A stretch of DNA of 64,000 bases, taken from positions 558,001 through 622,000 of the forward strand of contig NZ_NEVT01000003.1 in the NCBI RefSeq assembly GCF_002261345.1, in the 5' to 3' direction. This DNA comes from Bordetella genomosp. 2 (GTDB taxonomy: Bacteria; Pseudomonadota; Gammaproteobacteria; Burkholderiales; Burkholderiaceae_B). This document shows positions 9,364 to 17,279 of this stretch, in pieces. Positions within the stretch are counted from its first letter, which is position 1; every line of letters starts with the position of its first letter. The position numbers were made by a program, and so were the translations under genes. Under the pieces are notes generated by a model. The model worked only from the letters and a program-made list of their open reading frames with translations, had not been told where the DNA came from and did no database searches.

Positions 9364-10125
9364 TCACGAGGACAGCAGCGAGTCCGAGCGCGGATGCAAC
9401 ACCCCGAGGCTGTCCAGGCGCCCCGGCTGCCAGGCCGGGCGCGGCTCGCCCACCGCCGCCCGCACATGCGCCACGAAGCGCTCGCGCGGCACCGGCCGGG
9501 CGCCCAGGCTGGCCAGGTGGCGGGTCTGCTGCTGGCAATCGATCCATTCGACGCCGGCGCGGCGCAGGAACGCCACCAGATAGGCCAGCGCGACCTTGGA
9601 CGCGTCGGGCACGCGGGTGAACATCGATTCGCCGAAGAACATGCGGCCCAGGCTGATGCCGTACAGCCCGCCGGCCAGCTCGCCGTCGATCCAGGTTTCC
9701 ACGCTATGGGCGGCGCCGGCGGCATGCCAGGCACGATAGGCGCGTCGCATGGCGGCCGTGATCCAGGTGCCCGCCTGGCCGCCGCGCGGCGCCGCGCAAT
9801 GGGCCACGACCGCCTCGAAGGCCGTGTCCACGCGCACCTGCACGCGCGGCAGCAGGCTGGACTCGTCGCGCGCGATCTGGCGCAGCAGCTTGCGCAGCGA
9901 ATGCGAAGGCGCGAAATCGGCGCATGCCAGCACCATGCGCGGGTCCGGGCTCCACCAGAGGATCGGTTCGCCCTCGCCGTACCAGGGGAAAATGCCGCTC
10001 GAATACGCCAGGGTCAGGCGTTCCAGCGACAAGTCGGCGCCCGCGGCCAGCAGGCCGTCCGGGTCGGTCAGGGCGTGCTCGACCGGCGGAAAGGGCGTGT
10101 CGGGGGAAAGCCAGGGCAGCTTCAA
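9364..10125 (-). CDS. aat: leucyl/phenylalanyl-tRNA--protein transferase
   Basis: A 253-residue Aat that adds Leu or Phe to N-terminal Arg/Lys of proteins in the cytoplasm. Family signatures are [21 protein letters not shown] near residues 12-32, [23 protein letters not shown] near 41-63, and [20 protein letters not shown] plus [18 protein letters not shown] in the centre. No ATG is available in a sensible position; TTG at 10125 gives [12 protein letters not shown], the expected N terminus, and starts 2 nt after the NUDIX stop, so coupling is likely. The start is moderately certain. Confidence 0.94.
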   Translation of the reverse strand: MKLPWLSPDTPFPPVEHALTDPDGLLAAGADLSLERLTLAYSSGIFPWYGEGEPILWWSPDPRMVLACADFAPSHSLRKLLRQIARDESSLLPRVQVRVDTAFEAVVAHCAAPRGGQAGTWITAAMRRAYRAWHAAGAAHSVETWIDGELAGGLYGISLGRMFFGESMFTRVPDASKVALAYLVAFLRRAGVEWIDCQQQTRHLASLGARPVPRERFVAHVRAAVGEPRPAWQPGRLDSLGVLHPRSDSLLSS

Positions 10126-10127
10126 GA

Positions 10128-10709
10128 TCAGCGATGCGATTCGAGCGTGTAGTGGTGGGTGCCGAAGCTGCCGCGCCGGCGGTCCTCCAGGAACTGCTTG
10201 AGGGTCGTGGCCACCGTGCGGAACGACAAGTCTTCCCAGGGGATGTTGGCCTCGTCGTAGTAGCGGGCTTCCAGGCTTTCCGGGCCCGGGTCGAGCTCCG
10301 GGCCCAAGGCCTCGGCCAGGTAGAACAGATGGACCTGCTCGATCTGCGGCACATCGATCACCGTGAACAACTGGCCCAACGCGATGCGCGCGCCGGATTC
10401 TTCCAGCGTTTCGCGGGCCGCCCCCTGCGCGGTGCTTTCGCCCAGTTCCATGAAGCCGGCCGGCAGCGTCCAGGTATCGTAGCGCGGCTCGATGGCGCGC
10501 CGGCACAGCAGGATGCGGCCTTCCCAGACCGGCACGGTGCCCACCACCATGCGGGGGTTCTGGTAATGGATGGCGCCGCAGTGGTCGCAGATGTCGCGCT
10601 CGCGGTTGTCGCCGTCGGGCACCCGCCGGTTGATCGGGGCGCCGCATTGGCTGCAGAAGCGCGCGCGGCGCGGCGCGGGGAAATACTTCGGGGGCGATTG
10701 GACGGTCAT
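10128..10709 (-). CDS. NUDIX hydrolase with N-terminal zinc ribbon
   Basis: A 193-residue NUDIX protein. Two CxxC pairs (CSQCG near residue 19 and CDHCG near 41) form a zinc ribbon, followed by the NUDIX box [20 protein letters not shown] (near residues 85-104). The arrangement resembles the ribbon plus catalytic half of NudC-like NAD(H) pyrophosphatases, but it is shorter, so the substrate (ADP-ribose, NADH or another nucleoside diphosphate) is open. It is the first gene of the aat-bpt-pyrD run, 2 nt before the aat start. Confidence 0.85.
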   Translation of the reverse strand: MTVQSPPKYFPAPRRARFCSQCGAPINRRVPDGDNRERDICDHCGAIHYQNPRMVVGTVPVWEGRILLCRRAIEPRYDTWTLPAGFMELGESTAQGAARETLEESGARIALGQLFTVIDVPQIEQVHLFYLAEALGPELDPGPESLEARYYDEANIPWEDLSFRTVATTLKQFLEDRRRGSFGTHHYTLESHR

Positions 10710-10784
10710 GGCGTCGATTCTAACGGCAGTCGGGGCCCGTGGAGCGGGCAGTCGGGGCCGCTACAGCGGCGCCGCGCGCGCGCC

Positions 10785-11372
10785 TCAAGGCTGCGGCATG
10801 GCCACGAAGCCGAGCAGCGCCGGGATGTCGGCGCGCGCCACGCCCGCATGCAAGGGGGCGGCGGCCGCCAGCGACGGGTGCGTCACCAGGAGTTCATCCG
10901 TGGCGGCCTCCAGCGCATCCGCCAGCGGCCGGCCATCGACGCTGCGCAACTGTTCCAGCAGGGCGGGCAGGTCGCGGCCCTCGACCATGGCCGGCCCCGG
11001 CTCCGCCCGGGCATACAGGCGTCCGCTGTCGTCCAGCCACCAGCCGGCCACGGCGCGCAGCGGCAGGCCGGTGTGCGTGACCAGGCTGGCGCCGTCCCCG
11101 GCCAGGCGCAGCAGATAGGGCGCCGCGTCCAGGCGCACGTAGACCCGCTGGGGGCCGTTCTGGAAATACCAGCGGCCCTGGTCGTCGCCCTCGTAGTTGC
11201 GGCCGATGAAGTCCTGGATCTGCGTGTTGCCGATCGATTCGCCCGGCCCGCCGCCGGCGGCATCGCCTTGCGGATGCAGGCGCCAGCGCGCGCGCTCGTC
11301 CAGCGAAAGCCAGCCGTAGACCGCGGGAACATCGGGCCAGCGGGCCAGCGCTTGTTTGACGGAAGGGTCCAT
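10785..11372 (-). CDS. conserved protein of unknown function (DUF2946-like character not confirmed)
   Basis: A 195-residue soluble protein without signal peptide or membrane segment. The N-terminal pattern 'VPAVYGWLSLDERARWRL' and the central 'IQDFIGRNYEGDDQGRWYFQ' then NGPQRVYVRLD look like a conserved betaproteobacterial family I recognise only as a hypothetical protein. The second half is Ala/Leu-rich. The ATG at 11372 is chosen over 11408 because the extra residues would run into the leader. It stands between the NUDIX gene and the PH-domain gene on the same strand. No function is claimed. Confidence 0.7.
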   Translation of the reverse strand: MDPSVKQALARWPDVPAVYGWLSLDERARWRLHPQGDAAGGGPGESIGNTQIQDFIGRNYEGDDQGRWYFQNGPQRVYVRLDAAPYLLRLAGDGASLVTHTGLPLRAVAGWWLDDSGRLYARAEPGPAMVEGRDLPALLEQLRSVDGRPLADALEAATDELLVTHPSLAAAAPLHAGVARADIPALLGFVAMPQP

Positions 11373-11417
11373 GGCGACAATATGCGGGAGCGACGGCCCG
11401 CGAATCAAGTGTCCGGG

Positions 11418-11795
11418 CTACTTTCCCGCGTAGCGGGCGAGAATGCGCTGCGCCTTATACACGTCCACCTTGCGCGAAAACTGGCGCTGGATGGGCTCCG
11501 TGGCGCTGGAGATCCATATCTTCATTTCCGCGTCCAGGTCGAAGTGGCCGGTCGTCTCGATGGCGAAATGAGAGATGCTCTTGTACGGGATCGAGTGATA
11601 TTCGATCTTGCGGCCGGTGAGGCCCTGCTTGTCGATGAGGATCAGCCGCCGGTCGGTCAGGCAGAACATGTCACGGACCAGCTTGTACGCCAGTTCGATG
11701 CGTTCGCCCTCGTCGAGCAACTGGCCGATCTCGCTTTCGGCCTGCGCGATGCTGAGTTCGCTGGCATTGCCGAGCAATCCGTCCATCAATCCCAT
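11418..11795 (-). CDS. bacterial PH-domain protein
   Basis: A 125-residue protein matching the bacterial pleckstrin-homology (bPH, formerly DUF1696-type) fold: ELSIAQAESEIGQLLDEGE, then IELAYKLVRDMFCLTDRRLILIDKQG and IEYHSIPYKSISHF, ending in an alternating strand and a C-terminal helix (KAQRILARYAGK). These small proteins are cytoplasmic and form oligomeric rings in solved examples; their role is not known. It lies 45 nt upstream (in transcription order) of the unknown gene at 10785 and may be co-transcribed. Confidence 0.85.
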   Translation of the reverse strand: MGLMDGLLGNASELSIAQAESEIGQLLDEGERIELAYKLVRDMFCLTDRRLILIDKQGLTGRKIEYHSIPYKSISHFAIETTGHFDLDAEMKIWISSATEPIQRQFSRKVDVYKAQRILARYAGK

Positions 11796-11877
11796 GCGGG
11801 TCTCCCGTTAGCGCGGGTGGTTTCTGCGGGTGGTTTGCGTGAGTGCGGGGTGGTTATACCAGCCGAGGCGCCCAACG

Positions 11878-11904
11878 AAAAAGGCCCCCATTGCTGGGAG
11901 CCTT
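11878..11904 (-). terminator. terminator downstream of tRNA-Cys
   Basis: On the minus strand AAGGCTCCC and GGGGGCCTT pair around a short loop (11881-11904, one mismatch) and are followed by a T run (complement of 11878-11882). It begins 8 nt past the tRNA 3' end. Confidence 0.75.
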
Positions 11905-11911
11905 GTTCTAC

Positions 11912-11985
11912 TGGAGGCGCAAGCCGGAATCGAACCGACGTACACGGATTTGCAATCCGCTGCATAACCACTCTGCCATTGCGCC
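11912..11985 (-). tRNA. tRNA-Cys (GCA)
   Basis: A 74-nt cloverleaf on the minus strand with acceptor stem GGCGCAA/TTGCGCC, encoded TCCA end, T arm with GTTCGATTC and anticodon GCA (complement of 11951-11953). A TACAAT -10-like element on the minus strand lies at 12009-12014. The GCA anticodon and the fully encoded CCA make the call secure. Confidence 0.96.
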
Positions 11986-12081
11986 AGGGGCGTTGTGCCA
12001 AGCCCGCCATTGTACAGGAATCCGTACCGTTGTGTCGCGGCGGGCACCGCGCCGCCATGCGCACGGCGAGCGCGGCCAAAC

Positions 12082-12104
12082 AAAAAGGCCCCGTAGGGCC
12101 TTTT
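12082..12104 (-). terminator. terminator between tRNA-Gly and tRNA-Cys
   Basis: An AAAAGGCCC/GGGCCTTTT inverted repeat with a short CGTA-type loop has T residues on both strands. It lies about 40 nt past the tRNA-Gly 3' end, so the two tRNA genes appear to be separate transcription units. Confidence 0.75.
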
Positions 12105-12138
12105 GCTGCGACCCGGCCAGCTTGCCTGCCGGAGCGCG

Positions 12139-12220
12139 AAATTCTGGAGCGGGAAACGAGTCTCGAACTCGCGACCTCAACCTTGGCAAGGTTGCGCTCT
12201 ACCAACTGAGCTATTCCCGC
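12139..12220. repeat. 82-bp direct repeat, left copy (includes tRNA-Gly)
   Basis: The 82 bases 12139-12220 are identical to 30436-30517 and in the same orientation, 18,297 bp apart. They comprise the tRNA-Gly gene plus 6 nt beyond its CCA end. Such a pair can support homologous deletion, duplication or amplification of everything between. Confidence 0.9.
12145..12220 (-). tRNA. tRNA-Gly (GCC), copy 1
   Basis: A 76-nt minus-strand cloverleaf: acceptor GCGGGAA/TTCCCGC, encoded TCCA end, D arm with TAGCTCAGTTGGTAGAGC, anticodon GCC (complement of 12185-12187) and T arm GTTCGAG. It is identical to the copy at 30442-30517. An extended -10 (TGCTATACT on the minus strand) lies about 52 bp upstream. 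Confidence 0.97.
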
Positions 12221-12271
12221 TTGGGGCTTGGTTGCCTGCCTTGCGTAGAAGGAAAAGCACCAAAGAACGAA

Positions 12272-12280
12272 AGTATAGCA
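12272..12280 (-). promoter_or_regulatory. extended -10 promoter element of tRNA-Gly copy 1
   Basis: The minus strand reads TGCTATACT, i.e. TGN plus TATACT, 52 bp before the tRNA 5' end; no strong -35 is visible. The second tRNA-Gly has the same element as TGCTATAAT, which supports the call. Confidence 0.6.
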
Positions 12281-12367
12281 TCATTTTTTGCGCGTTGCCA
12301 TCCCCCGGGCATCCTAGGCCGTCGGCAGGGCTACCGGCCCGCGGCCGGGCGGTATAGAGTGGGGCGC

Positions 12368-12928
12368 ATGTCACCCCCCATCGATTTCCAGATCCCCGTC
12401 GCCGCCCTGGTTTATCGCGATGCCTCCGGCGGCGCCGACGCGCTGCTGGCGGCATTCGCGGCCGATATGCTGGCGCGCGGCCACCGGCTGCACGGCCTGT
12501 TGCAGCAGGCCGCGCCGGCGCCGGGCGGCGGGGCGCCGCGGCGGCGGCTGGTCGACCTGCGTTCCGGCCGCGCGTACCGCGTGTCGCAGGATCTCGGCCC
12601 CGGCTCGCGGGCCTGCAGCGTCGATCCCGGCGGCCTGGCGGTGGCCAGCCAGGTGCTGCGCGCGGCCCTGGATGCGCGCGCCGAGCTGGCCATCGTCAAC
12701 CGCTATGGCGAGCTGGAAGCCGCCGGCCGCGGCTTTGCCCCGGAGATGCTGGCGCTGATGAGCGAGGGCATTCCCCTGCTGACCGTGGTGGCGGCGCGTT
12801 TCCTGCCCGACTGGCGCCGCTTCACGGGCCAGGCCGGCGCCGAACTGCCGCTCGACCGGCCGGCCCTGCAGGCCTGGTTCGATGCCGTGGTCCGGCCCGG
12901 GGCCGCCGCGGGGGCGGGCGCGGCATGA
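12368..12928 (+). CDS. DUF2478-family protein
   Basis: A 186-residue cytoplasmic protein with the DUF2478 pattern: a beta-strand/turn near the N terminus (IPVAALVYRDASGGADALLAAF), a central Arg/Asp region (RRRLVDLRSGRAYRVSQDLG) and the conserved AELAIVNRYGELEAAGRGF near residues 103-121 followed by GIPLLTVVAARFLPDW. The fold resembles P-loop-like nucleotide-binding proteins, but no complete Walker A is visible. The family is often near molybdate genes from general knowledge; none are here. The stop overlaps the methyltransferase start by 4 nt, so the two are coupled. Confidence 0.8.
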   Translation: MSPPIDFQIPVAALVYRDASGGADALLAAFAADMLARGHRLHGLLQQAAPAPGGGAPRRRLVDLRSGRAYRVSQDLGPGSRACSVDPGGLAVASQVLRAALDARAELAIVNRYGELEAAGRGFAPEMLALMSEGIPLLTVVAARFLPDWRRFTGQAGAELPLDRPALQAWFDAVVRPGAAAGAGAA

Positions 12929-13731
12929 TGCGTAGCGCGTCGATTGATTTCGCGCAGTTGTACCGCGAACACCTGGCCGCGTCGCGCGGGCAGCCCAAGC
13001 CGGCCCAGGCCTGGGATGCGCGGGCCGCCGAGCTGGCCCGCCGCATGACGCACAGCCGCTATGCCCAGGACTTCATCGGCCGCATGGCGCTCGACGGCGC
13101 GCGCAGCCTGCTGGACGTGGGCTGCGGGCCCGGCACGCTGGCCTTGCCGCTGGCGCGACGGCTGGAGCGGGTGGTCGGCATGGACTACAGCCAGGGCATG
13201 CTCGACGCCCTGGCGCAGCACGCCCGGGCCCAGGGGCTGGCCAACGTGCGGCCGCTGCTGCGCGCCTGGGAGGACGACTGGAGCGACGTGCCCGTGTGCG
13301 ACATCGTGGTGGCCTCGCGCTCCACCGTGGTCGAGGACCTGGCCGCCGCGCTGGCCAAGCTGCATGAGAAGGCGCGCCGGCATGTCTACCTGACCCACCT
13401 GGCGGGCGGGCATTTCATCGATCCGGCCATCCAGCGCGTCGTCGGCCGCGAGCGGCCGCCCATGCCGGATTACATCTACGTGCTGAATATCCTGCACGGC
13501 ATGGGCATTCATGCCGCGGTCGACTACATCACCGTGGACAGCCAGCTGGCCAGCGCCGCCGATTTCGACGACTACGCGCGCCGCGTGGCGCGCTCGATGG
13601 GCGGGCTGGACGACAACGAGCGCGAACGCTTGCGCGCCTGGTATGACGGCGCCTCGCCGCGCGCCCGCGCCGGCGCGCCGCTGCGCTGGGCTTTCATTCA
13701 TTGGCGCGCGGACGAGGCCGGGCGGCCCTAG
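12925..13731 (+). CDS. class I SAM-dependent methyltransferase
   Basis: A 268-residue Rossmann-fold methyltransferase. Motif I is SLLDVGCGPGTLALPLARRL near residues 59-78, with an acidic motif II (VVGMDYSQGMLDAL) following. The later region (ICDIVVASRST-type strand, then YVLNILHGMGIHAAVDYI) does not identify the substrate. It starts by ATGA overlap with the DUF2478 gene, so its product is likely made in proportion to that protein. The second ATG at 12928 is an equally possible start. The methyl acceptor is unknown. Confidence 0.85.
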   Translation: MMRSASIDFAQLYREHLAASRGQPKPAQAWDARAAELARRMTHSRYAQDFIGRMALDGARSLLDVGCGPGTLALPLARRLERVVGMDYSQGMLDALAQHARAQGLANVRPLLRAWEDDWSDVPVCDIVVASRSTVVEDLAAALAKLHEKARRHVYLTHLAGGHFIDPAIQRVVGRERPPMPDYIYVLNILHGMGIHAAVDYITVDSQLASAADFDDYARRVARSMGGLDDNERERLRAWYDGASPRARAGAPLRWAFIHWRADEAGRP

Positions 13732-13736
13732 CGCGC

Positions 13737-14387
13737 TCAGCCGTCCAGCGACACGGCCTCGCGCCGCAACACCGCCTGCACGGCCGGCCTTTCGGCCAGC
13801 CGCAGGCTGGCGTCGGTCCAGGCCGGACAATCCTTGCGCATCTCCAGGCCGATGCGGTTGCCCCACCGGTACAGCACCAGCAGGAACGGGTCCACGACGG
13901 TGCAGCCGCCCGGCAGCGCCCAGCGCCGGCCATCGGCGAACTGCTGCTCGATGACCTGGCATGCCGCGCTGATGGTGCGCCGGGCGTGCGACCGGATCGC
14001 CTCATGGTGCGCGGTCTCGGCGCTGAAGCGCTCGGGCCGCCAGATGCCGCCGTAGCCGGTGCCGTGCACCCAGCCCGACAGCCAGCCCAGCCATTCGTGG
14101 CAGCGCGCCTCGGCCAGCGGGTCGCCGTGGGGCAGCAGGCCGGCTTGTGGATACTGGCGCGCCAGATAGACCAGAATGGCGTGCAGTTCGGTCAGTACCC
14201 GTGCCTGGCCGGGGATGCCCAGCGCCGGTACACGCGCCTTGGGATTGATGGCCAGGTATTCGGGTCGATGGTTGGCGCCCTGCGCAAGGTCGACGTGTTC
14301 CAGCGTGAAATCCGCCTGCACGTCTTCGAGGACGATATGCGCCGCCATGGAGCAGGCGCCGGGGGAATAGAAGAGTCGGTAGGTCAT
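13737..14387 (-). CDS. glutathione S-transferase family protein
   Basis: A 216-residue GST. The thioredoxin-like N domain begins MTYRLFYSPGACSMAAHIVL, as in beta/theta-like bacterial GSTs with a catalytic Ser/Cys at SPGACS. It contains the cis-Pro/Glu-Leu pair (ARVPALG ... LTELHAILVYLARQYP). The helical C domain follows from residue 85. It is probably cytoplasmic and conjugates or reduces glutathione-linked substrates. It is divergent from the LysR gene, and the 81-bp gap contains a palindrome next to the LysR start, so regulation by that LysR protein is likely. Confidence 0.9.
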   Translation of the reverse strand: MTYRLFYSPGACSMAAHIVLEDVQADFTLEHVDLAQGANHRPEYLAINPKARVPALGIPGQARVLTELHAILVYLARQYPQAGLLPHGDPLAEARCHEWLGWLSGWVHGTGYGGIWRPERFSAETAHHEAIRSHARRTISAACQVIEQQFADGRRWALPGGCTVVDPFLLVLYRWGNRIGLEMRKDCPAWTDASLRLAERPAVQAVLRREAVSLDG

Positions 14388-14442
14388 GCGGGCAGTCTAT
14401 GGACGGCCCGCGCGTCCCGCAAACCAAGATTTGTGAGAGCCT

Positions 14443-14463
14443 GCCATTAGTGATATTAATGGC
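14443..14463. promoter_or_regulatory. palindrome in the GST/LysR divergent promoter region
   Basis: GCCATTA and TAATGGC form a perfect 7-bp inverted repeat with a 7-bp spacer, ending 5 nt before the LysR start codon. It contains a CTAAT half-site (ATTAG on the plus strand), the motif reported for GcvA-type LysR proteins. Autoregulatory operator is the inferred role. Confidence 0.55.
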
Positions 14464-14468
14464 GCACC

Positions 14469-15383
14469 ATGGCCGGACGACCTCTTCCACCCCTGCAGAC
14501 CCTGCGCGCTTTCGAGGCGGCGGTGCGGCTGCGCAGCTTCACCCGCGCCGCGGATGAACTGGCGCTGACGCAGGGCGCCGTCAGCCAGCACATCCGCCGG
14601 CTGGAAGCGCTGCTGGGCCAGCCGCTGTTCGAGCGCGAGCACCAGGGCGTGGCGCCGACGGCGCACGCGCAGGCGCTGGCGTTGCAGGCTCGGCAGGGCT
14701 TGTCCGTGCTGGAGCGCGCCTTTGGCCGGCCGGCCGCCGTGTCCGCCCGCGTCGTCGCCCGGCCCGCTCCCCGCACGCTGGTGCTGAGCGTGCTGCCGGC
14801 TTTCGCGCAGCGCTGGCTGGGGCCGCGTCTCGCGCGTTTTCACGCCGCTCATCCGGGCATTGCGCTGGAGGTGCGTCCGAGCACCGGCCTGGCGCGCCTG
14901 GACAGCCGCGACCGCATCGATGTCGCCTTGCGCTACGGGCCGGGCAAGTGGCCGGGACTGAAAAGCGCCAAGCTGATGGACGAGGAAATCTTTCCGGTGG
15001 CGAGCCCGGCCTATCGCCGCGGCCGGCGGCTGCGCACCCCGCGCGACCTGCAGCGCTGCGTGTTGCTGCGCCATACCTGGCAACCCTGGGAGCCGTGGTT
15101 CCAGGCTGCCGGCCTGGACCTGGTCGAACCGGCCGACGGGCCGCACTTCGAGGATACCGAGGCCTTGCTCGCGGCCGCGGAAGCCGGCGCCGGCGTGGCG
15201 CTGGCGCGCCGCACCCTGGTCGAGGCGCAATTGGCGGACGGCCGCCTGGCGCGCCTGTGGGACATCGGCATGGCCGACGTGCATGCCCACTACCTGGTTT
15301 GGCGGCCGGACAGCGACAAGCTGCCCGCCATCGAGGCCCTGCGGCGCTGGCTGTGCCGCGAAGCGCGAGCCGCCGCGCGCTGA
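14469..15383 (+). CDS. LysR-family transcriptional regulator, GcvA-like
   Basis: A 304-residue LysR protein. It starts with the GcvA-type N terminus MAGRPLPPLQTLRAFEAAVR and a helix-turn-helix at residues 20-45 (FTRAADELALTQGAVSQHIRRLE). The periplasmic-binding-like effector domain follows, with GVALARRTLVEAQLADGRL near residues 239-257. It is divergent from the GST gene and probably controls it as well as itself. The inducer is unknown. Confidence 0.93.
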   Translation: MAGRPLPPLQTLRAFEAAVRLRSFTRAADELALTQGAVSQHIRRLEALLGQPLFEREHQGVAPTAHAQALALQARQGLSVLERAFGRPAAVSARVVARPAPRTLVLSVLPAFAQRWLGPRLARFHAAHPGIALEVRPSTGLARLDSRDRIDVALRYGPGKWPGLKSAKLMDEEIFPVASPAYRRGRRLRTPRDLQRCVLLRHTWQPWEPWFQAAGLDLVEPADGPHFEDTEALLAAAEAGAGVALARRTLVEAQLADGRLARLWDIGMADVHAHYLVWRPDSDKLPAIEALRRWLCREARAAAR

Positions 15384-15412
15384 CGGCGAGGCCCGGCCCG
15401 CGGCTGGCCGCG

Positions 15413-16162
15413 TCAGGCGACGGCGCCCGTCTCGCGCCGGATCAGTTCGGCGATCGTGCGCTGGCGGGCCGCCGGCATGCGGTCGACGATGCACGACACG
15501 CTGACCGCCAGGCGCGGGTAGCCCGCGGCGTCGCGCAGCGCGACGCCGACCCCCAGCACGCCCGGCACCGCGGCGTTGCCCACTACCGACCAGCCGCGGT
15601 CGCGGGTCGCTTTCACCAGCAGCCGCATGCGCGCGATCGTCATGTTCCCGTACGAACGCAGCGCTTCGCGGTTCTGCTGCATCACCGCCTCGGCCTCGTC
15701 GGCCGGCAGCGCCGCCAGCAGGGCCAGGCCGGCCGCGCCGACTCCCAGCGGCTGCCGGTGTCCGATGGTGACCGCCAGCACTTGCACGGGATAGCTGCCG
15801 ATCTCCCGATGCAGGCACAGTGAGTCCGAGCCGACCCGGCTGATCAGGAAAGAAGAATCGCCCGTTTCGTCGCTGATGCGCCGCATGGCGGGCGCCAGTT
15901 GCGCCACCGACAGCGCGCGCGCATCGGCCGGCTGGGCCCAGGCGGATGCCACACGGTACTTGCCATCGTCCGGGCCGCGCGTGGCGTAGCCTTCCTCGAC
16001 CAGCACGGAGACATAGCGGTACACGCTGGTCCGCTGCATGGCCAGGGCGCGCGCAATGCCGAGAATGTCCAGCCCGTCGGGCGCGCCGCGCAGCGCCGCC
16101 AGGATGTGCAGGCCGCGCCGCAGCGTGCGCGCCCCCGAGTCGCCGGTTTCCTGTTTGTTCAT
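15413..16162 (-). CDS. IclR-family regulator of the adjacent Bug/acyl-CoA operon
   Basis: A 249-residue IclR protein: winged HTH near residues 12-65 (TLRRGLHILAALRGAPDGLD, ARALAMQRTSVYRYVSVLVEEGY), then an effector domain (LSVAQLAPAMRRISDETGDSSFL through AVSVSCIVDRMPAARQRTI). It is divergent from the seven-gene catabolic operon beginning at 16267. One of two inverted 17-bp repeats overlaps its own start codon, the other sits just before the Bug start, so it probably represses both directions until a pathway acid is present. Repression versus activation is inference. Confidence 0.93.
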   Translation of the reverse strand: MNKQETGDSGARTLRRGLHILAALRGAPDGLDILGIARALAMQRTSVYRYVSVLVEEGYATRGPDDGKYRVASAWAQPADARALSVAQLAPAMRRISDETGDSSFLISRVGSDSLCLHREIGSYPVQVLAVTIGHRQPLGVGAAGLALLAALPADEAEAVMQQNREALRSYGNMTIARMRLLVKATRDRGWSVVGNAAVPGVLGVGVALRDAAGYPRLAVSVSCIVDRMPAARQRTIAELIRRETGAVA

Positions 16163-16170
16163 TATTTGAA
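16154..16170. promoter_or_regulatory. IclR operator-like repeat, left copy
   Basis: TTTGTTCATTATTTGAA covers the IclR start codon (16160-16162). Its reverse complement recurs at 16233-16249 with 15 of 17 bases identical. The centres are 79 bp apart, near eight helical turns, which would place both on similar faces of the helix. Confidence 0.65.
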
Positions 16171-16232
16171 CGAGATTGTTTTTCCAATTGCCCTGTGCAC
16201 GCCGATCATATACCGGCTGCCAGGCAGTGTTG

Positions 16233-16249
16233 TTTGAATAATGAACAAA
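16233..16249. promoter_or_regulatory. IclR operator-like repeat, right copy
   Basis: TTTGAATAATGAACAAA is the inverted partner of 16154-16170. It ends 17 nt before the start codon of the first operon gene, immediately before its ribosome-binding region (CTAGGAG near 16255). Confidence 0.65.
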
Positions 16250-16266
16250 AAAGCTAGGAGACCATC

Positions 16267-17259
16267 ATGCATTCTGTTTTTCGATCCATGGCCCGGACGG
16301 CGGCGTTGCTGCTGGCGGGCGCCGCGCTGTTGCCAACCGCCGCGCGGGCCGCCGAGGCATACCCTGAGCGGCCGGTGACGCTGGTCGTCGGCTACGCGGC
16401 CGGCGGGGCCACCGACATCGTGGCGCGCCTGATCGCCAAGTCCCTGTCGGACTCGCTGGGGCAGCCCGTGGTCGTGGAAAACCGCACCGGGGCCAACAGC
16501 AACATCGGCGCCGAAGTGGTGGCGCGCGCCAAGCCGGACGGCTACACGCTGTACGTGGGTTCGATCGCCAACACGATCAATCGCACCCTCTACGAAAAGC
16601 TCAACTACGATTTCAAGCAGGATTTCGCGCCGGTGGCGCTGCTGGCCACCATTCCGAACATCCTGGTGGTGCATCCCAAGCTGCCGATCAAGTCGGTGCA
16701 GGAATACATCGCCTACGCCAAGCAGCATCCCGGCAAGCTGACCTGCGCGTCGTCCGGCAGCGGCTCGTCCATCCACCTGTCGTGCGAGATCTTCAAGATG
16801 GAAACCGGCACCGACATCCTGCATGTGCCGTATCGTGGCAGCGGCCCGGCGGTGGCCGATCTGCTGGGCGGGCAGGTGGATTCCATGTTCGACAACCTGC
16901 CCTCGTCGCTGCCCCACGTGAAGGCCGGCAAGCTGCGCGCCCTGGGCGTGACCTCGCTGGAGCGGGCGCCCTTTGCCCCCGACGTGCCGACGCTGGCGGA
17001 GTCCGGCCTGCCCGGCTTTTCGGTGCAGTCCTGGTTCGCGGTGATGGCGCCCGCCAAGACGCCGCAGCCCGTCGTCGCCAAGCTGAACGAGGCCATCAAC
17101 CAGGGCCTGGGCAGCGCCGCCATGCGGGAAGCCTATGCCGCCGCCGGCTTCGTGCTGCCGGCCGAGCCCAATACGCCGGCGACCTTGCAGAAATTCATAG
17201 ACAGCGAAATCGACAAGTGGGGCAAGGTCGTGACCACGGCCGGCCTCAAAGTGCAATAG
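16267..17259 (+). CDS. Bug-family (TctC-like) periplasmic binding protein
   Basis: A 330-residue receptor with a signal peptide (TAALLLAGAALLPTAARA, cleaved near residue 27) and the Bug mature start AEAYPERPVTLVVGYAAGG. Further landmarks are VVVENRTGANSNIGAEVVAR and HVPYRGSGPAVADLLGGQVD. It is the first gene of the IclR-linked operon, with acyl-CoA synthetase 20 nt downstream. It therefore probably delivers or senses the acid that the next enzymes activate. No TctAB permease is in the operon. Confidence 0.93.
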   Translation: MHSVFRSMARTAALLLAGAALLPTAARAAEAYPERPVTLVVGYAAGGATDIVARLIAKSLSDSLGQPVVVENRTGANSNIGAEVVARAKPDGYTLYVGSIANTINRTLYEKLNYDFKQDFAPVALLATIPNILVVHPKLPIKSVQEYIAYAKQHPGKLTCASSGSGSSIHLSCEIFKMETGTDILHVPYRGSGPAVADLLGGQVDSMFDNLPSSLPHVKAGKLRALGVTSLERAPFAPDVPTLAESGLPGFSVQSWFAVMAPAKTPQPVVAKLNEAINQGLGSAAMREAYAAAGFVLPAEPNTPATLQKFIDSEIDKWGKVVTTAGLKVQ

Positions 17260-17279
17260 CAGGACCCCAGGAGCCGTAC

